DNA of 64,000 bases from the NCBI GenBank assembly GCA_030123565.1, contig CP126122.1:2804800-2868799 (forward strand), written 5' to 3'. The notes beneath the pieces are model-generated. The model was not told the origin of the DNA and made no database searches. It worked only from the letters and a program-made list of their open reading frames with translations. Of the stretch, positions 1-9,622 are shown piece after piece (the first letter of the stretch is position 1; each line of letters starts with the position of its first letter). The DNA is from Nitrospira sp. (lineage in GTDB: Bacteria; Nitrospirota; Nitrospiria; Nitrospirales; Nitrospiraceae). A program made the position numbers and the translations under genes.

Positions 1-1543
1 TGTTCGTAATGTGATCGAGCACCGAAGTGGAAAGCGGCGCATCAAGCCCGAAAATCAACAACGCGCGACCGCCGCGCTCTTCCCGCGAACATTGCATGCG
101 CGCGATATTGATGTTGTGATCGCCCAGGACATGCCCCACCGTGCCGATCACACCGGGGCGGTCCTCGTTCATAATCAAGAGGAGATGGTTGTCCGGCACG
201 ACCTCCACCTTGAACTGGTCGATCTCGATGATGCGCGGATCCTTGTGATTATAGAGAGTCCCGGCCACTTGGTGGGATTTTTTACCGGACTCCACCCGCA
301 CCCGGATGACGCTAGTAAAATCGCCGGCATCACTGCTCTTCACCTCTTTGACTTCGATGCCGCGCTCCTTGGCCACGATCGGCGCATTGACATAATTGAC
401 CGGATCTTCAAGGATGGGGGTCAGGAGCCCCTTCAAGACCGCAATGGTCAGCGGCGCCACATTCAACCCGGCGACCTCTCCACTGTATTCGACGGTCAAC
501 CGCTCCAATCCACCCTCCAGCAACTGGGCCTGTAGGAGCCCGACCCGTTCCCCCAACGAGAGGTATGGCTGGAGTTGCGGGAGCAGCTCGGGCGACACGG
601 ACGGAATGTTGACCGCCCCGCGGGCGATCCCCTTGGTGAAATATTCGACGATCTGCTCCGCAATCCCGACGGCCACGTTTTCCTGCGCCTCCGTCGTGGA
701 GGCCCCGATGTGCGGCGAACAGATGAAATTGTCCAATGCCAGGAGCGGATTGTCCGGCTTCACCGGCTCATCTTCGAACACATCGAACGCAGCGGCTGCC
801 ACCCGTTTGGACTTCAGCGCCTCGCAGAGGTCCCCCTCATGGACGATACCGCCACGCGCACAGTTGGCGATCATCACGCCCGGTTTCATTTTCGCAATCG
901 CCTGGGCGTTGATGAGATTTTTGGTTTCGGGAGTCAGCGGGGTGTGGACCGATACCACATCCGCCCGTCGGAAGAGTTCATCCAGCTCGACAATGGTGAG
1001 GCCCATCTTCTGCGCGCGTTCCTCAGCGAGGTAAGGATCATAGGCCAGCACCTGCATGCCCACTCCCTGGGCCAGCTTGGTGAGATAGCCGCCGATTTGC
1101 CCGACGCCGACGATGCCGAGAACCTTATTGTAGAGCTCCACGCCCATGAACTTTTCTTTTTCCCACTTCCCTGCTTTGGTCGAAGCCGTGGCTTGGGGAA
1201 TGCGCCGCGACATGGCGAAAATCATGGCCATCGTATGTTCGGCAGTCGTGACGGTATTGCCTCCGGGCGTATTCATGACGACGATGCCCCGACGCGTGGC
1301 GGCGGGGGTATCGACATTGTCCAAGCCGGAACCGGCTCGTCCCACCACTTTCAGGCGACCGGCTGCGGCAATGACTTCGGCGGTGACCTTGGTTCCGGAC
1401 CGGACGATCAACCCGTCCGCATCCTTGAGTTCCTTCAGAAGTTCCTCTTTCGGCAGTTTCGTTTTGACCACGACCGTAAAGCCGGCCTTCTCCAAAACCT
1501 CCACACCCTGCTTCGACAGACTGTCGCTGACCAGAATTTTCAT
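1..1543 (-). CDS. serA: D-3-phosphoglycerate dehydrogenase, partial (C-terminus off the window edge)
   Basis: Catalyses NAD-dependent oxidation of 3-phosphoglycerate, the first step of serine synthesis, in the cytoplasm. Reading back from the ATG at 1543 gives MKILVSDSLSKQGVEVLEKA, then a Rossmann motif GIVGVGQIGGYL near residue 148. The catalytic-type stretch SPHIGASTTEAQENVA follows, then the intervening ASB domain. An ACT domain begins with DNHLLLIMNEDRPGVIGTVG. About 514 residues are inside the window; family members of this long type run to about 525-530, so only the last dozen or so residues are missing. It follows the aminotransferase gene on the same strand by 28 bases, so the two are probably co-transcribed. 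Confidence 0.96.
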   Translation of the reverse strand, partial: MKILVSDSLSKQGVEVLEKAGFTVVVKTKLPKEELLKELKDADGLIVRSGTKVTAEVIAAAGRLKVVGRAGSGLDNVDTPAATRRGIVVMNTPGGNTVTTAEHTMAMIFAMSRRIPQATASTKAGKWEKEKFMGVELYNKVLGIVGVGQIGGYLTKLAQGVGMQVLAYDPYLAEERAQKMGLTIVELDELFRRADVVSVHTPLTPETKNLINAQAIAKMKPGVMIANCARGGIVHEGDLCEALKSKRVAAAAFDVFEDEPVKPDNPLLALDNFICSPHIGASTTEAQENVAVGIAEQIVEYFTKGIARGAVNIPSVSPELLPQLQPYLSLGERVGLLQAQLLEGGLERLTVEYSGEVAGLNVAPLTIAVLKGLLTPILEDPVNYVNAPIVAKERGIEVKEVKSSDAGDFTSVIRVRVESGKKSHQVAGTLYNHKDPRIIEIDQFKVEVVPDNHLLLIMNEDRPGVIGTVGHVLGDHNINIARMQCSREERGGRALLIFGLDAPLSTSVLDHITN

Positions 1544-1571
1544 TGTCGTGGCGCCTTACCTGAAGGTGAGT

Positions 1572-2717
1572 CTAGGACTTTCCCATGATGATTTCTTGAG
1601 CCTTCGCAACCCCACTGCCCAGCTTCATGGGATAACCCAGCCCCTTGACGACCATTTCCACCGCCGCCAGGGCCGTGATCACGTCAAAGCTGTCGATGTA
1701 GCCCATATGCGAGATACGGAAGATCTTGCCCTTCAGGTGATCCTGGCCTCCCGCGGCCGTCATGCCGTACTGGGTCCGCAAATTCTTGTAGACCGCCTGA
1801 CCATCCACGCCTTGTGGAGCGAGAATCGCCGTCAACGCATCGCTGGGGCGTTCCTTTGGGAAAAGTTCAAGCCCGGCGGCCTTGACACCTTCGCGCATCG
1901 CCGTCGCCAACATGGCGTGGCGGGCAAAAATCGACTCCAACCCCTCGGCCTTGAGCATGTTCATCACTTCTTTCAGGCCCAGGATGAGCGACACGGCCGG
2001 TGTATAGGCGGTCGTGCTCTTCTGTTGATTTTCCCGCTCTCTTTTGAAGTTGAAGTAAAACGCCGCGTTCTTCGCCTTCTCAGCCAACCGCCAGGCCTTC
2101 TCGCTCACGCTGGCAAAGGCCAACCCAGGTGGCAACATCAGCGCCTTCTGCGACCCGGTCACCACCACGTCAAGTCCCCAGGCATCGGTCTTGAGATCCA
2201 GCACGCCCAGCGCGGTGATCGCGTCCACCACCAGAATCGTATCCTCATAACCTTTGACGATCTCGGCCAAGGCCTTGACATCGTGCGCCACTGCCGTGGA
2301 GGTTTCGCTGGCCTGCACGTAGACGGCTTTAATGGAGGGATCCTTCTTTAAGGCATCCGCCACGGCCTGGGGATCCACCGCGCGTCCCCACTCGATCTTC
2401 AGCTCGGTCACCTGCGCGCCGAAGGTCTTGCAGAGCTTCGTCCAGCGCTCGCCGAACTTGCCGCCGTTGATCGTGAGCGCCTTATCGCCGGGGGAAAGAA
2501 AATTCGAGACCGATCCCTCCATGCCTCCTGTGCCGGACGCCGCAAGAATCAACACGTCGTTCCTGGTCTGGAACAACCACTTCAGGTCCTCACGAACCTC
2601 GGCGAAGAGTTTGTCGAACTCAGGAGCCCGGTGGTGAATCATCGGTCTGGCCATCGCCAGGAGCACCTCCGGCGGGACGGGGGTGGGGCCGGGAGCCAGT
2701 AAATACCGTTTGAGCAT
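1572..2717 (-). CDS. Class V PLP-dependent aminotransferase (alanine/serine--glyoxylate or phosphoserine-type)
   Basis: A fold-type I aminotransferase of about 381 residues. The ATG at 2717 is preceded by GGAGG with suitable spacing and opens MLKRYLLAPGPTPVPPEVLL, the usual N-terminus of this family; an in-frame start 66 bases upstream lacks this support. The PLP-binding lysine is in VVTGSQKALMLPPG, preceded by the aspartate of VVDAITALG. Annotated relatives are alanine-glyoxylate or serine-pyruvate aminotransferases. Its position directly before serA suggests it works in serine/glycine metabolism, possibly as the transaminase of the phosphoserine pathway. That substrate assignment is inference. 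Confidence 0.9.
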   Translation of the reverse strand: MLKRYLLAPGPTPVPPEVLLAMARPMIHHRAPEFDKLFAEVREDLKWLFQTRNDVLILAASGTGGMEGSVSNFLSPGDKALTINGGKFGERWTKLCKTFGAQVTELKIEWGRAVDPQAVADALKKDPSIKAVYVQASETSTAVAHDVKALAEIVKGYEDTILVVDAITALGVLDLKTDAWGLDVVVTGSQKALMLPPGLAFASVSEKAWRLAEKAKNAAFYFNFKRERENQQKSTTAYTPAVSLILGLKEVMNMLKAEGLESIFARHAMLATAMREGVKAAGLELFPKERPSDALTAILAPQGVDGQAVYKNLRTQYGMTAAGGQDHLKGKIFRISHMGYIDSFDVITALAAVEMVVKGLGYPMKLGSGVAKAQEIIMGKS

Positions 2718-2773
2718 GGAACGAACCTCCTCGCTGTACGGAACGGACAATGTCAGGGATTTTGAAGGGGCGT

Positions 2774-2802
2774 ACGCTACCATAGCCCCCCGGAGGTGTC
2801 AA
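2774..2802 (-). promoter_or_regulatory. Candidate sigma-70 promoter for the aminotransferase-serA operon, within intergenic 2718-3019
   Basis: A perfect TTGACA lies at 2802-2797 and a weak TAGCGT at 2779-2774, 17 bases apart, about 60 bases upstream of the aminotransferase start. The rest of the divergent spacer holds another TTGACA (2947-2952, plus strand) facing the lytic transglycosylase gene, but no convincing -10 follows it. No gene is visible in the spacer. Confidence 0.35.
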
Positions 2803-3019
2803 GGTAACGAGCCGCGAAGATGCTCATCTTTTCAGCGAGTTCAATAGGCCGCGGGAGGATGAACCCCTCGACCTCTGTTCGCCCCCTCCGTGCAAAATCG
2901 TTTCGCTTTCCTGAAATGTAGACGACGACTCAACTCCCTCAATTTCTTGACAAGTTGTCACCTCATCGATAGTCTAGCCTTCGAGACTCGGCAACCGCAC
3001 ATTCTTACGAACAGTCTGA

Positions 3020-4420
3020 ATGGGTGCTCTTATGCATGGACGTTCCCTGAGTGCTGGGCTTCGCAACCTGCTTTTTTTCAGCCTTTGTATGGTCGGCCTC
3101 TCCTGGCCGGTCCTGGCGAAAGCCGAAGCGTCGATTCCCCTTCAAACCGATCCGACTACCACTCCTGAACCAGTCACGGAAGAGATCCCCACTCCCATTC
3201 AAGAACCAGAATACCTATTGGAGGAAGAAGATCGAGCTGCTGTCGCAGAAAGTGAAGCGGCTGAAAACCCCACTCCCATTGCCAGCGAACCATCCACCGA
3301 AATTCCGCCGGCGGAAGCCCTCCTTCAGCTCAAGCCCCTCAGTGGAGCCACCGCGAGATTTGCGGATCTGCTGACGCCCCCGGCAGAAGCCATCCAGGAG
3401 GAGGCTGTCGCCGCACAGGATCAGGAATCGGAAGAGGCGACGGCCTATAATGTGCCGATCGTGCTCGATCCTTCCGTTCAAGGCCACATTCGCTTTTTCA
3501 ACGTCTCGATCCGCAACCGTTTTGAGCAATGGCTCATCCGCCTCAGCCACTATCGGCCGTTGGTGGACAGCATCTTCTCCGAGTTCAACCTCCCGAGCGA
3601 TCTTATTTATCTGTCTCTGGTAGAAAGCGGATTCAACCCCCACGCCTATTCACGTGCCCGGGCGGCCGGTCCATGGCAGTTCATGAAGGGCACGGCGAAA
3701 GTGTATGGGTTGCGGGTGGACAGCTACGTGGACGAGCGGCGGGATCCCGTGAAGTCGACCGTCGCGGCGGCGCGCTACCTGCGAGACCTCTATGATCTGT
3801 TCGGGACCTGGCCGTTGGCGATGGCCGCGTACAATGCCGGTGAAGGCAAAGTCATGCGGGCGCTGCAGACGGCGCAAGCGGAGAGCTTTTCAGACATCGC
3901 AAAAACACGCCTGATCCGCCGAGAGACCAAAGAATACGTGCCTCGATTCATGGCCGCGACCATCATCGCCAAGAATCCGGATCGTTATGGATTTCCGCAG
4001 AGTGAGGTCCAGCCGCACCAGTTCGAGGAAGTGGTCGTGCGACGCCCCATCCACTTCAAAGCCATTGCCAATGTGACCGGGATTTCCTACCAAGAGTTGA
4101 AGGTCCTCAACCCGGAGCTGCGGCGGGATGCCACGCCTCCGGATGATGCCGAGTACCACTTGAAAGTCCCTGTCGGCACCAGGGCAAAGGTGGAACAGCT
4201 GTTGGATCGAGCCCCGACCCACAAGTTCGCCCCCCTTCCCGGCAAGGTGCGGCAAATCAAGGGTGAACCTGACTCCGGCCGTTGGTATCGGGTCCGCGTG
4301 GGCGACTCCCTTGAGAAAATCGCCAAGCGGTTCAATATCTCAGTCAAGACCCTCAAGAGCAACAACAACCTCACAGGTCCCACCATCAAGGCAGGCAGCC
4401 GCCTCGTCATCGCTCATTAA
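3020..4420 (+). CDS. mltD: Membrane-bound lytic murein transglycosylase D-like protein with LysM
   Basis: Cleaves the glycan strands of peptidoglycan in the periplasm with formation of 1,6-anhydro ends. Residues 12-37 form a signal peptide. A low-complexity Glu/Pro-rich linker spans about 40-145. The SLT domain follows, with catalytic Glu202 in YLSLVESGFNPHAYS, then AAGPWQFMKGTA and MAAYNAGEGKV. The C-terminus has a weak LysM-like unit near 350-390 and a clear LysM (YRVRVGDSLEKIAKRFNIS) at about 423-465. ATGs occur at 3020 and 3032; neither has a strong ribosome site, so the exact start is open. It stands alone, facing away from the serA operon. Confidence 0.9.
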   Translation: MGALMHGRSLSAGLRNLLFFSLCMVGLSWPVLAKAEASIPLQTDPTTTPEPVTEEIPTPIQEPEYLLEEEDRAAVAESEAAENPTPIASEPSTEIPPAEALLQLKPLSGATARFADLLTPPAEAIQEEAVAAQDQESEEATAYNVPIVLDPSVQGHIRFFNVSIRNRFEQWLIRLSHYRPLVDSIFSEFNLPSDLIYLSLVESGFNPHAYSRARAAGPWQFMKGTAKVYGLRVDSYVDERRDPVKSTVAAARYLRDLYDLFGTWPLAMAAYNAGEGKVMRALQTAQAESFSDIAKTRLIRRETKEYVPRFMAATIIAKNPDRYGFPQSEVQPHQFEEVVVRRPIHFKAIANVTGISYQELKVLNPELRRDATPPDDAEYHLKVPVGTRAKVEQLLDRAPTHKFAPLPGKVRQIKGEPDSGRWYRVRVGDSLEKIAKRFNISVKTLKSNNNLTGPTIKAGSRLVIAH

Positions 4421-4468
4421 TAAATAACCGATCGCGACAACGAACACCATGTCCTTAGAAAGGAGAGG

Positions 4469-5308
4469 CTACGGCTTCTTCTTGGAAGCCGGTGAGGCAG
4501 ACTTGCCTGATGGCTTGGCAGGTGCTTTAGGCTGGGGAGCGGGGGTACTTGCCGCCGGAGCAGCCGTAACAGCGGCCGGTGGACTATCCGGCGACTTCTT
4601 CACTTCCAGCACCTTTACCCGGACGGCAGCCTCGCTCGTGAAGGGCGAGTTGGGATAATTCTTCATCAAGTCTTGATAGTGCGCGAGTGCCCCCTCCGGA
4701 CGAGACTGCGACTCCTCCAACTTTGCCAACTCGAAGAGCACGTGATCCTTATTGAGGGCGCCGGGGATTTCAAGAATGCCGGTAAAGGCCTTGGTCGCCT
4801 GGTCACGATCCCCCTTCGCCAAATAGGCATAGGCCAACCGTTGCTGGACAAGACCCAGCAGCGATGGATTGGCCCCATAGAGCAGCATAAATCGCTTGTA
4901 GGTTTCGATTCCCGCATCGACTTCATTCGCCAAGACCTGGGCATTACCAAGGTGGAACAAGGCTAATGGGGCGACCGGCGTACGAGGATATTGATCCACC
5001 ACCTGTTTGTACAGGGTTATGGCCTGAGTAAGCTGCTCATGCGCCATCTTCGGATCGTCGGCCGGCCGATTGAGATAGTGGAGCGTCGCCTCCTGATCGA
5101 GTTCACGCGCCTTCAACGTCGTCTGGTAGTCGTACCACATGACACCGGCGACCACGGCTGCAGCGACCAGCAAGACGCCCAACCCCACCAGCAGCGCCCG
5201 CCGCTGCTCCTGGAGCATGAGCAGAAACCGTTCCACCCCGCTCAGTAGGTGGGTCTCATCGAGCGGATCGGCTTTTGCGGGAACTTTGATTCGGTAACTC
5301 ATGGACAC
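4469..5308 (-). CDS. YfgM-like inner-membrane TPR protein
   Basis: A 279-residue protein with a cytoplasmic N-terminus, one membrane segment at about 39-58 (LLVGLGVLLVAAAVVAGVMW), and a periplasmic helical-repeat region. Repeats such as PLALFHLGNAQVLANEVDAG and LFELAKLEESQSRPEGALAH resemble the TPR_21/YfgM family, which includes ancillary partners of the Sec translocon and BamB-related periplasmic chaperoning. The tail is Ala/Pro/Lys-rich. A GTG at 5308 has GGAG nine bases upstream; the in-frame ATG at 5302 would place it farther away, so GTG is preferred. The gene is convergent with mltD and divergent from bioF. Confidence 0.75.
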   Translation of the reverse strand: MSMSYRIKVPAKADPLDETHLLSGVERFLLMLQEQRRALLVGLGVLLVAAAVVAGVMWYDYQTTLKARELDQEATLHYLNRPADDPKMAHEQLTQAITLYKQVVDQYPRTPVAPLALFHLGNAQVLANEVDAGIETYKRFMLLYGANPSLLGLVQQRLAYAYLAKGDRDQATKAFTGILEIPGALNKDHVLFELAKLEESQSRPEGALAHYQDLMKNYPNSPFTSEAAVRVKVLEVKKSPDSPPAAVTAAPAASTPAPQPKAPAKPSGKSASPASKKKP

Positions 5309-5423
5309 ACGGTTATCTTCTCCGAAACTACAAAGAAGCGGTCGTTTCCGGCAGCATCGCGCCTTATACTAGGGACCAGTCGGCCTTGTCAAATAGTCGG
5401 ACGCCTCGAACGCACAGGCAGCC

Positions 5424-6584
5424 ATGTTTGAGCACCATCTCCAGAAATTGGACGATCGCCATCTCCTGCGCCGGCTTCGGACCATCGCCTCGGCTACCGG
5501 GCCGACGGTCATGCTGGACAACCGCCGGGTCATCCTCCTCTCATCCAACAATTACCTGGGCCTTGCCACGCACCCGGCAGTCGTGGAGGCGGCCGTCGAA
5601 GCCACCAGGCAATATGGCGCGGGAGCCGGGGCATCGCGCCTGGTGTGCGGCACCCTCCCACCCCATGAAGCACTTGAAACGGCATTGGCACAATTCAAAG
5701 GCATGGAGGCGGCGCTCACCTTTGCAGCGGGCTATCTGGCCAATATCAGCGTGATTCCAACCCTGATCGGGAAAGACGGACTCATCTTCGCCGACCGTCT
5801 CTGCCACGCAAGCCTGATCGACGGCTGCCGCTTGAGCGGCGCCACATTTCGTGTGTACCGCCATCGGGACATGGATCATTTGGAACAATTGCTCGCCCGT
5901 CGATCCACAACAAAGCCTACTCTCATTGTGACCGACGGTCTCTTCAGCATGGATGGGGACATCGCACCATTGAAGGACATTGCCCTCTTGGCCGAACGGT
6001 ATGACGCGGCGGTCTTTGTCGACGATGCGCACGGCACGGGAATTTTAGGACGATCGGGACACGGCACGCTCGAACATTGCGGCGTGGAATCGCGCCTGCC
6101 CTATCACATGGGCACCTTGAGCAAAGCGCTCGGCAGCGCCGGAGCCTACCTGGTCGGATCAAGTGCGTTCATCGCCTACCTGGTGAATACCTGTCGTGCA
6201 TTTACTTACACCACCGCCCCCCCACCGGGATCTGCCGCGGCGGCCGTCGCAGCGCTGCGTGTCATCGAACTGGAACCGGAACGGCGCACTCGTCTCTGGC
6301 AGAACCGTGAACGTCTCGCGCAAGGGCTCGCCGGACTCGGCTTCCGGCTCACGGCCTCGGAGAGTCCGATTGTGCCGATCCTCGTCGGCGATCCCGATCG
6401 TGCCGTGAACTTGTCGAACACACTCCTGTCGGAGGGTATCTATGCCCCGGCGATCCGCCCACCGACCGTCCCGCCCGCCACCAGCCGCATTCGCCTCACC
6501 GTCACGGCCGACCACAGTATGGAACAGATCGACGAGGCGCTGGCGGCACTGGAAAAAGCCGGGCGCGTACTCAATATTATTTAG
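5424..6584 (+). CDS. bioF: 8-amino-7-oxononanoate synthase (BioF family)
   Basis: An alpha-oxoamine synthase that condenses pimeloyl-ACP/CoA with alanine in biotin synthesis. The 386 residues match the family length. The start MFEHHLQKLDDRHLLRRLR leads into SSNNYLGLATHP and GAGASRLVCGTLPPHEALE. The PLP-contacting FVDDAHGTG and the lysine in MGTLSKALGSAGAY are present. No other bio genes lie in the window. Because BioF and KBL-type enzymes look alike, substrate assignment rests on the overall match and is probable rather than certain. Confidence 0.88.
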   Translation: MFEHHLQKLDDRHLLRRLRTIASATGPTVMLDNRRVILLSSNNYLGLATHPAVVEAAVEATRQYGAGAGASRLVCGTLPPHEALETALAQFKGMEAALTFAAGYLANISVIPTLIGKDGLIFADRLCHASLIDGCRLSGATFRVYRHRDMDHLEQLLARRSTTKPTLIVTDGLFSMDGDIAPLKDIALLAERYDAAVFVDDAHGTGILGRSGHGTLEHCGVESRLPYHMGTLSKALGSAGAYLVGSSAFIAYLVNTCRAFTYTTAPPPGSAAAAVAALRVIELEPERRTRLWQNRERLAQGLAGLGFRLTASESPIVPILVGDPDRAVNLSNTLLSEGIYAPAIRPPTVPPATSRIRLTVTADHSMEQIDEALAALEKAGRVLNII

Positions 6585-6771
6585 TACAGCGCCCCTCGGC
6601 AATCCCTACTCCAAGCCTCAACCGTCGATCGCTTTTTCGTCGCCTCTTCTGGATATTTTCTTGCTTTCTCACCTCCCTATGGCATGATCCAAGAAGTTCA
6701 ACGAGCCATGCTCATATACTCATCACTGCGATCTTTTCTCCGTACATTCTCTCATTTCATGGAGTGATCCG

Positions 6772-7833
6772 ATGATTGACATCTCCAAGCTGTTGACCTT
6801 CGGCGTCCAGCAAGGCGCCTCGGACTGCCACATCAGCGCCGGCGAGCCACCGATGATCCGCCTGCACGGCGATCTCAAGAAACTCGACCATCCTCCCTTG
6901 AGTCAGGACGAAACCCACGCGCTCATCTACGACATGATGAGCGATGCACAACGGAAAAATTTCGAAGAACACCGGGAATGCGACTTCTCATTCGACCTCG
7001 GGGACATCGCCCGATTCCGCGTCAATGTTTTCATACAAGGGCGGGGATTGGGTGCCGTCTTCCGGACCATTCCGACCGAGATTCTTCCGCTGGAAAAGCT
7101 CGGTATGCCGCCGATCCTCCGGCAACTCTGTGATCGCGAGAAGGGCCTGATCCTCGTCACCGGCCCGACCGGGTCTGGGAAATCCACCACGCTCGCCGGG
7201 ATGATCGATTACCTGAACAATACGTATGAAGGGCACATCCTCACGATCGAAGATCCGGTGGAGTTCGTGCACAAATCCAAAAAATGCCTGGTCAACCAGC
7301 GTGAACTGGGCGTGCATACCCTCTCGTTCGCCAATGCGCTCCGAGCCGCCCTTCGCGAAGACCCCGACATCATACTCGTCGGCGAAATGCGAGACTTGGA
7401 TACGATCCAGCTGGCCTTGACCGCCGCCGAAACCGGCCACCTGGTCTTCGCCACCCTCCACACCTCCAGTGCGCCGAAGACCGTCGACCGCATCATCGAC
7501 GCCTTTCCTCCAAACCAACAGGCGCAGGTCCGTGCGCAACTGTCGGAAACGCTGGAAGCGGTGCTGACGCAGACACTCCTCAAGAAGAAGAGCGGCGGCA
7601 GGGTCGCAGCGGTGGAGATCATGGTCGGAACCACGGCGGTGAGGAACCTCATTCGCGAAGGCAAGCTCCACCAGATTCCGGGCGTCATGCAGGCCAGCCA
7701 GAAAGACGGCATGCAAACGATGGACATGGCCCTGATCGACTTGGCCTCGCGCGGCCTGGTGACCAAAGCCGAGGCCCAATCGCGAAGCATGAACCCCAAT
7801 TTATTCAGTGCCGCTGTGGGTGGCGCTGCCTAA
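6772..7833 (+). CDS. pilT: Type IV pilus retraction ATPase PilT
   Basis: A hexameric secretion-type ATPase of 353 residues that depolymerises type IV pili. The ATG has GGAG seven bases upstream. Walker A is GPTGSGKST at 131-139. The Asp box ILTIEDPVEFVHKSKK, Walker B DPDIILVGEMRD and the His box HLVFATLHTSSAPKTVDRII all follow in order. The typical PilT C-terminal AIRNLIREGK-like helix appears as AVRNLIREGKLHQIPGVMQ. It is followed by a second PilT/PilU-type gene after 56 bases, so the two are probably one operon. Confidence 0.94.
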   Translation: MIDISKLLTFGVQQGASDCHISAGEPPMIRLHGDLKKLDHPPLSQDETHALIYDMMSDAQRKNFEEHRECDFSFDLGDIARFRVNVFIQGRGLGAVFRTIPTEILPLEKLGMPPILRQLCDREKGLILVTGPTGSGKSTTLAGMIDYLNNTYEGHILTIEDPVEFVHKSKKCLVNQRELGVHTLSFANALRAALREDPDIILVGEMRDLDTIQLALTAAETGHLVFATLHTSSAPKTVDRIIDAFPPNQQAQVRAQLSETLEAVLTQTLLKKKSGGRVAAVEIMVGTTAVRNLIREGKLHQIPGVMQASQKDGMQTMDMALIDLASRGLVTKAEAQSRSMNPNLFSAAVGGAA

Positions 7834-7889
7834 GCGCCTTCTCAACTCAACTCTGCCGGACTCCATCCGGCATAGGAACGAGGCGTCGC

Positions 7890-9053
7890 ATGGATGTTCG
7901 CACCCTTCTCGAAGTCATGGTCAAGCAGGAGGCCTCCGACCTGTATCTCACGGTCGATGCGCCGCCCATTTATCGCATTCATGGCTCGACGCATCGGACC
8001 GATGCGCCGCCCTTTGCGAATGAACAGTTGGAATCACTGGCGTTGGCGCTCATGCGCGGCCAGCAGCGGGGCGAGTTCGAAGAGAAAATGGAGATGAACC
8101 TCGCGCTGTATTACAAGGAATTGGGCCGTTTCCGCGTGAACATTTTCCGCCAGAAAGGGAACGTCGGACTGGTGTTTCGGCACATTAAGGCGGAGATCAT
8201 GACGGTCGAGCAGCTGGACCTGCCGCCCATCGTGAAAGACATCGCCATGACCAAGCGCGGGCTGGTCCTCGTCGTCGGCGCCACCGGCTCCGGTAAATCC
8301 ACCACGCTGGCGGCCATGATCGACCATCGCAACAGCGTCCATGCCGGCCACATCATCAGTGTCGAAGACCCGATCGAGTTCGTCCACCACCACAAGAAAT
8401 CCATCGTGACCCAGCGCGAAGTCGGCTTCGACACCCATTCATTCGGCCATGCCTTGAAGAACACCCTGCGTCAAGCTCCAGACGTCATTCTCATCGGCGA
8501 AATCCGTGATACGGAGACGATGGAAGCCGCGATCACCTTCGCCGAAACCGGGCACCTCTGTCTCGGCACCTTGCACTCGAACAATGCCAATCAGGCCATC
8601 GAGCGCATCATGAACTTCTTCCCGGTGGAACGACACGCTCAAATCTACCTGCAATTGTCGTTGAACCTGCGGGCCATCATCTCGCAACGGTTGATTCCCT
8701 CCCTCGACGGCCGCCGAGTGCCGGCGCTCGAAATCATGCTGGATACGCCCCGCATCAAAGACCTCATCAAACGTTCGGAGATCGATACGTTGAAGGAAGC
8801 GATGGAACAGGGGATCGAGGAAGGGTGTCAGACGTTCGACCACATCCTGTTGCAACTCTATAAGGCGGGCAAGATCAGCATCGAACAGGCCCTGATCAAT
8901 GCCGACAGCGCCAACAACCTTCGCCTCAAGATCAAATTGGCAGGTTTGAAGGGCGACGACGCGGTGGCGGCCCTCTTAGACAAGAACAGCAAGGACGAGA
9001 AGGGGTTTCAGATCCAGGGCCAACTGGGCCAGGCCGGAGGCAAGAAGCGCTGA
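7890..9053 (+). CDS. pilU: PilT/PilU-type pilus retraction ATPase
   Basis: A paralogue of the preceding ATPase, 387 residues. Walker A is GATGSGKSTT at 130-139. Walker B is APDVILIGEIRDTET and the His box is GHLCLGTLHSNNANQAIERI. The longer C-terminal tail and IIS.EDPIEFVHHHKKSIVTQ-type Asp box are closer to PilU, the accessory retraction ATPase, than to PilT. The tail ends in a Lys/Gly-rich stretch. It sits directly downstream of pilT, as PilU commonly does. Confidence 0.88.
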   Translation: MDVRTLLEVMVKQEASDLYLTVDAPPIYRIHGSTHRTDAPPFANEQLESLALALMRGQQRGEFEEKMEMNLALYYKELGRFRVNIFRQKGNVGLVFRHIKAEIMTVEQLDLPPIVKDIAMTKRGLVLVVGATGSGKSTTLAAMIDHRNSVHAGHIISVEDPIEFVHHHKKSIVTQREVGFDTHSFGHALKNTLRQAPDVILIGEIRDTETMEAAITFAETGHLCLGTLHSNNANQAIERIMNFFPVERHAQIYLQLSLNLRAIISQRLIPSLDGRRVPALEIMLDTPRIKDLIKRSEIDTLKEAMEQGIEEGCQTFDHILLQLYKAGKISIEQALINADSANNLRLKIKLAGLKGDDAVAALLDKNSKDEKGFQIQGQLGQAGGKKR

Positions 9054-9094
9054 GACTCAAGTCACCCTCGGTCGCAGCCGACCGTCAGGACCTC

Positions 9095-9601
9095 CTATCG
9101 AATCACAGGCGGCAGTTCTTCAGTCGCCTGTTCGAGATACGACGCGATCTTCTCTAACGCAGCCGCACTCAACTTTCGTCCATACCACCCCGGCATCGTG
9201 TCCGCGGGAAAGCCCGGCACCACGTAGGTCCCAGGCGACACAATCGATTCCACAATATAGTCACGGACGGTCTGCGCCTGCCCACGATAGCGGGGATCGG
9301 CAAGGCGCGTCACCCCTGTCTTCCCCAGCCAGAGCGGGGGCCCCACCTGCCCGTTCGCCCCGACAATACCGGGAATCTGATGGCAGATCGGACATCCCGC
9401 ACGGACAAAGAGTTCCTGGATCGGCTCATCTCCGCTTACCAACGGCACCATGTTGGGATCGACATTCGGCGGCGATTCAGGAGACGGTTGGACGTTCCAG
9501 ACTGCAACCAGCAGAACACATCCGGCAGCCAAGGCGATCAATGCCTTGTCCTGCCGGCTGGAGGACGGGGGAGATGGGGAGGGAGAATCGAGCATGGGCA
9601 C
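9095..9601 (-). CDS. Membrane-anchored mono-haem cytochrome c
   Basis: 168 residues. A Ser/Pro-rich N-terminus leads into one membrane segment (about 19-36), so the haem domain is probably periplasmic and tethered. The haem-binding CPICH is at 70-74, and Met136 in PADTMPGWYG is the likely distal ligand. The C-terminal helix KLSAAALEKIASYLEQATEE is typical of small class I cytochromes c. GTG at 9601 and ATG at 9595 are both possible starts; neither has a good ribosome site. It lies 21 bases after the SUMF1-fold gene and is probably translated from the same message. Confidence 0.85.
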   Translation of the reverse strand: MPMLDSPSPSPPSSSRQDKALIALAAGCVLLVAVWNVQPSPESPPNVDPNMVPLVSGDEPIQELFVRAGCPICHQIPGIVGANGQVGPPLWLGKTGVTRLADPRYRGQAQTVRDYIVESIVSPGTYVVPGFPADTMPGWYGRKLSAAALEKIASYLEQATEELPPVIR

Positions 9602-9622
9602 GAGTACGGTTCAGCATCCACC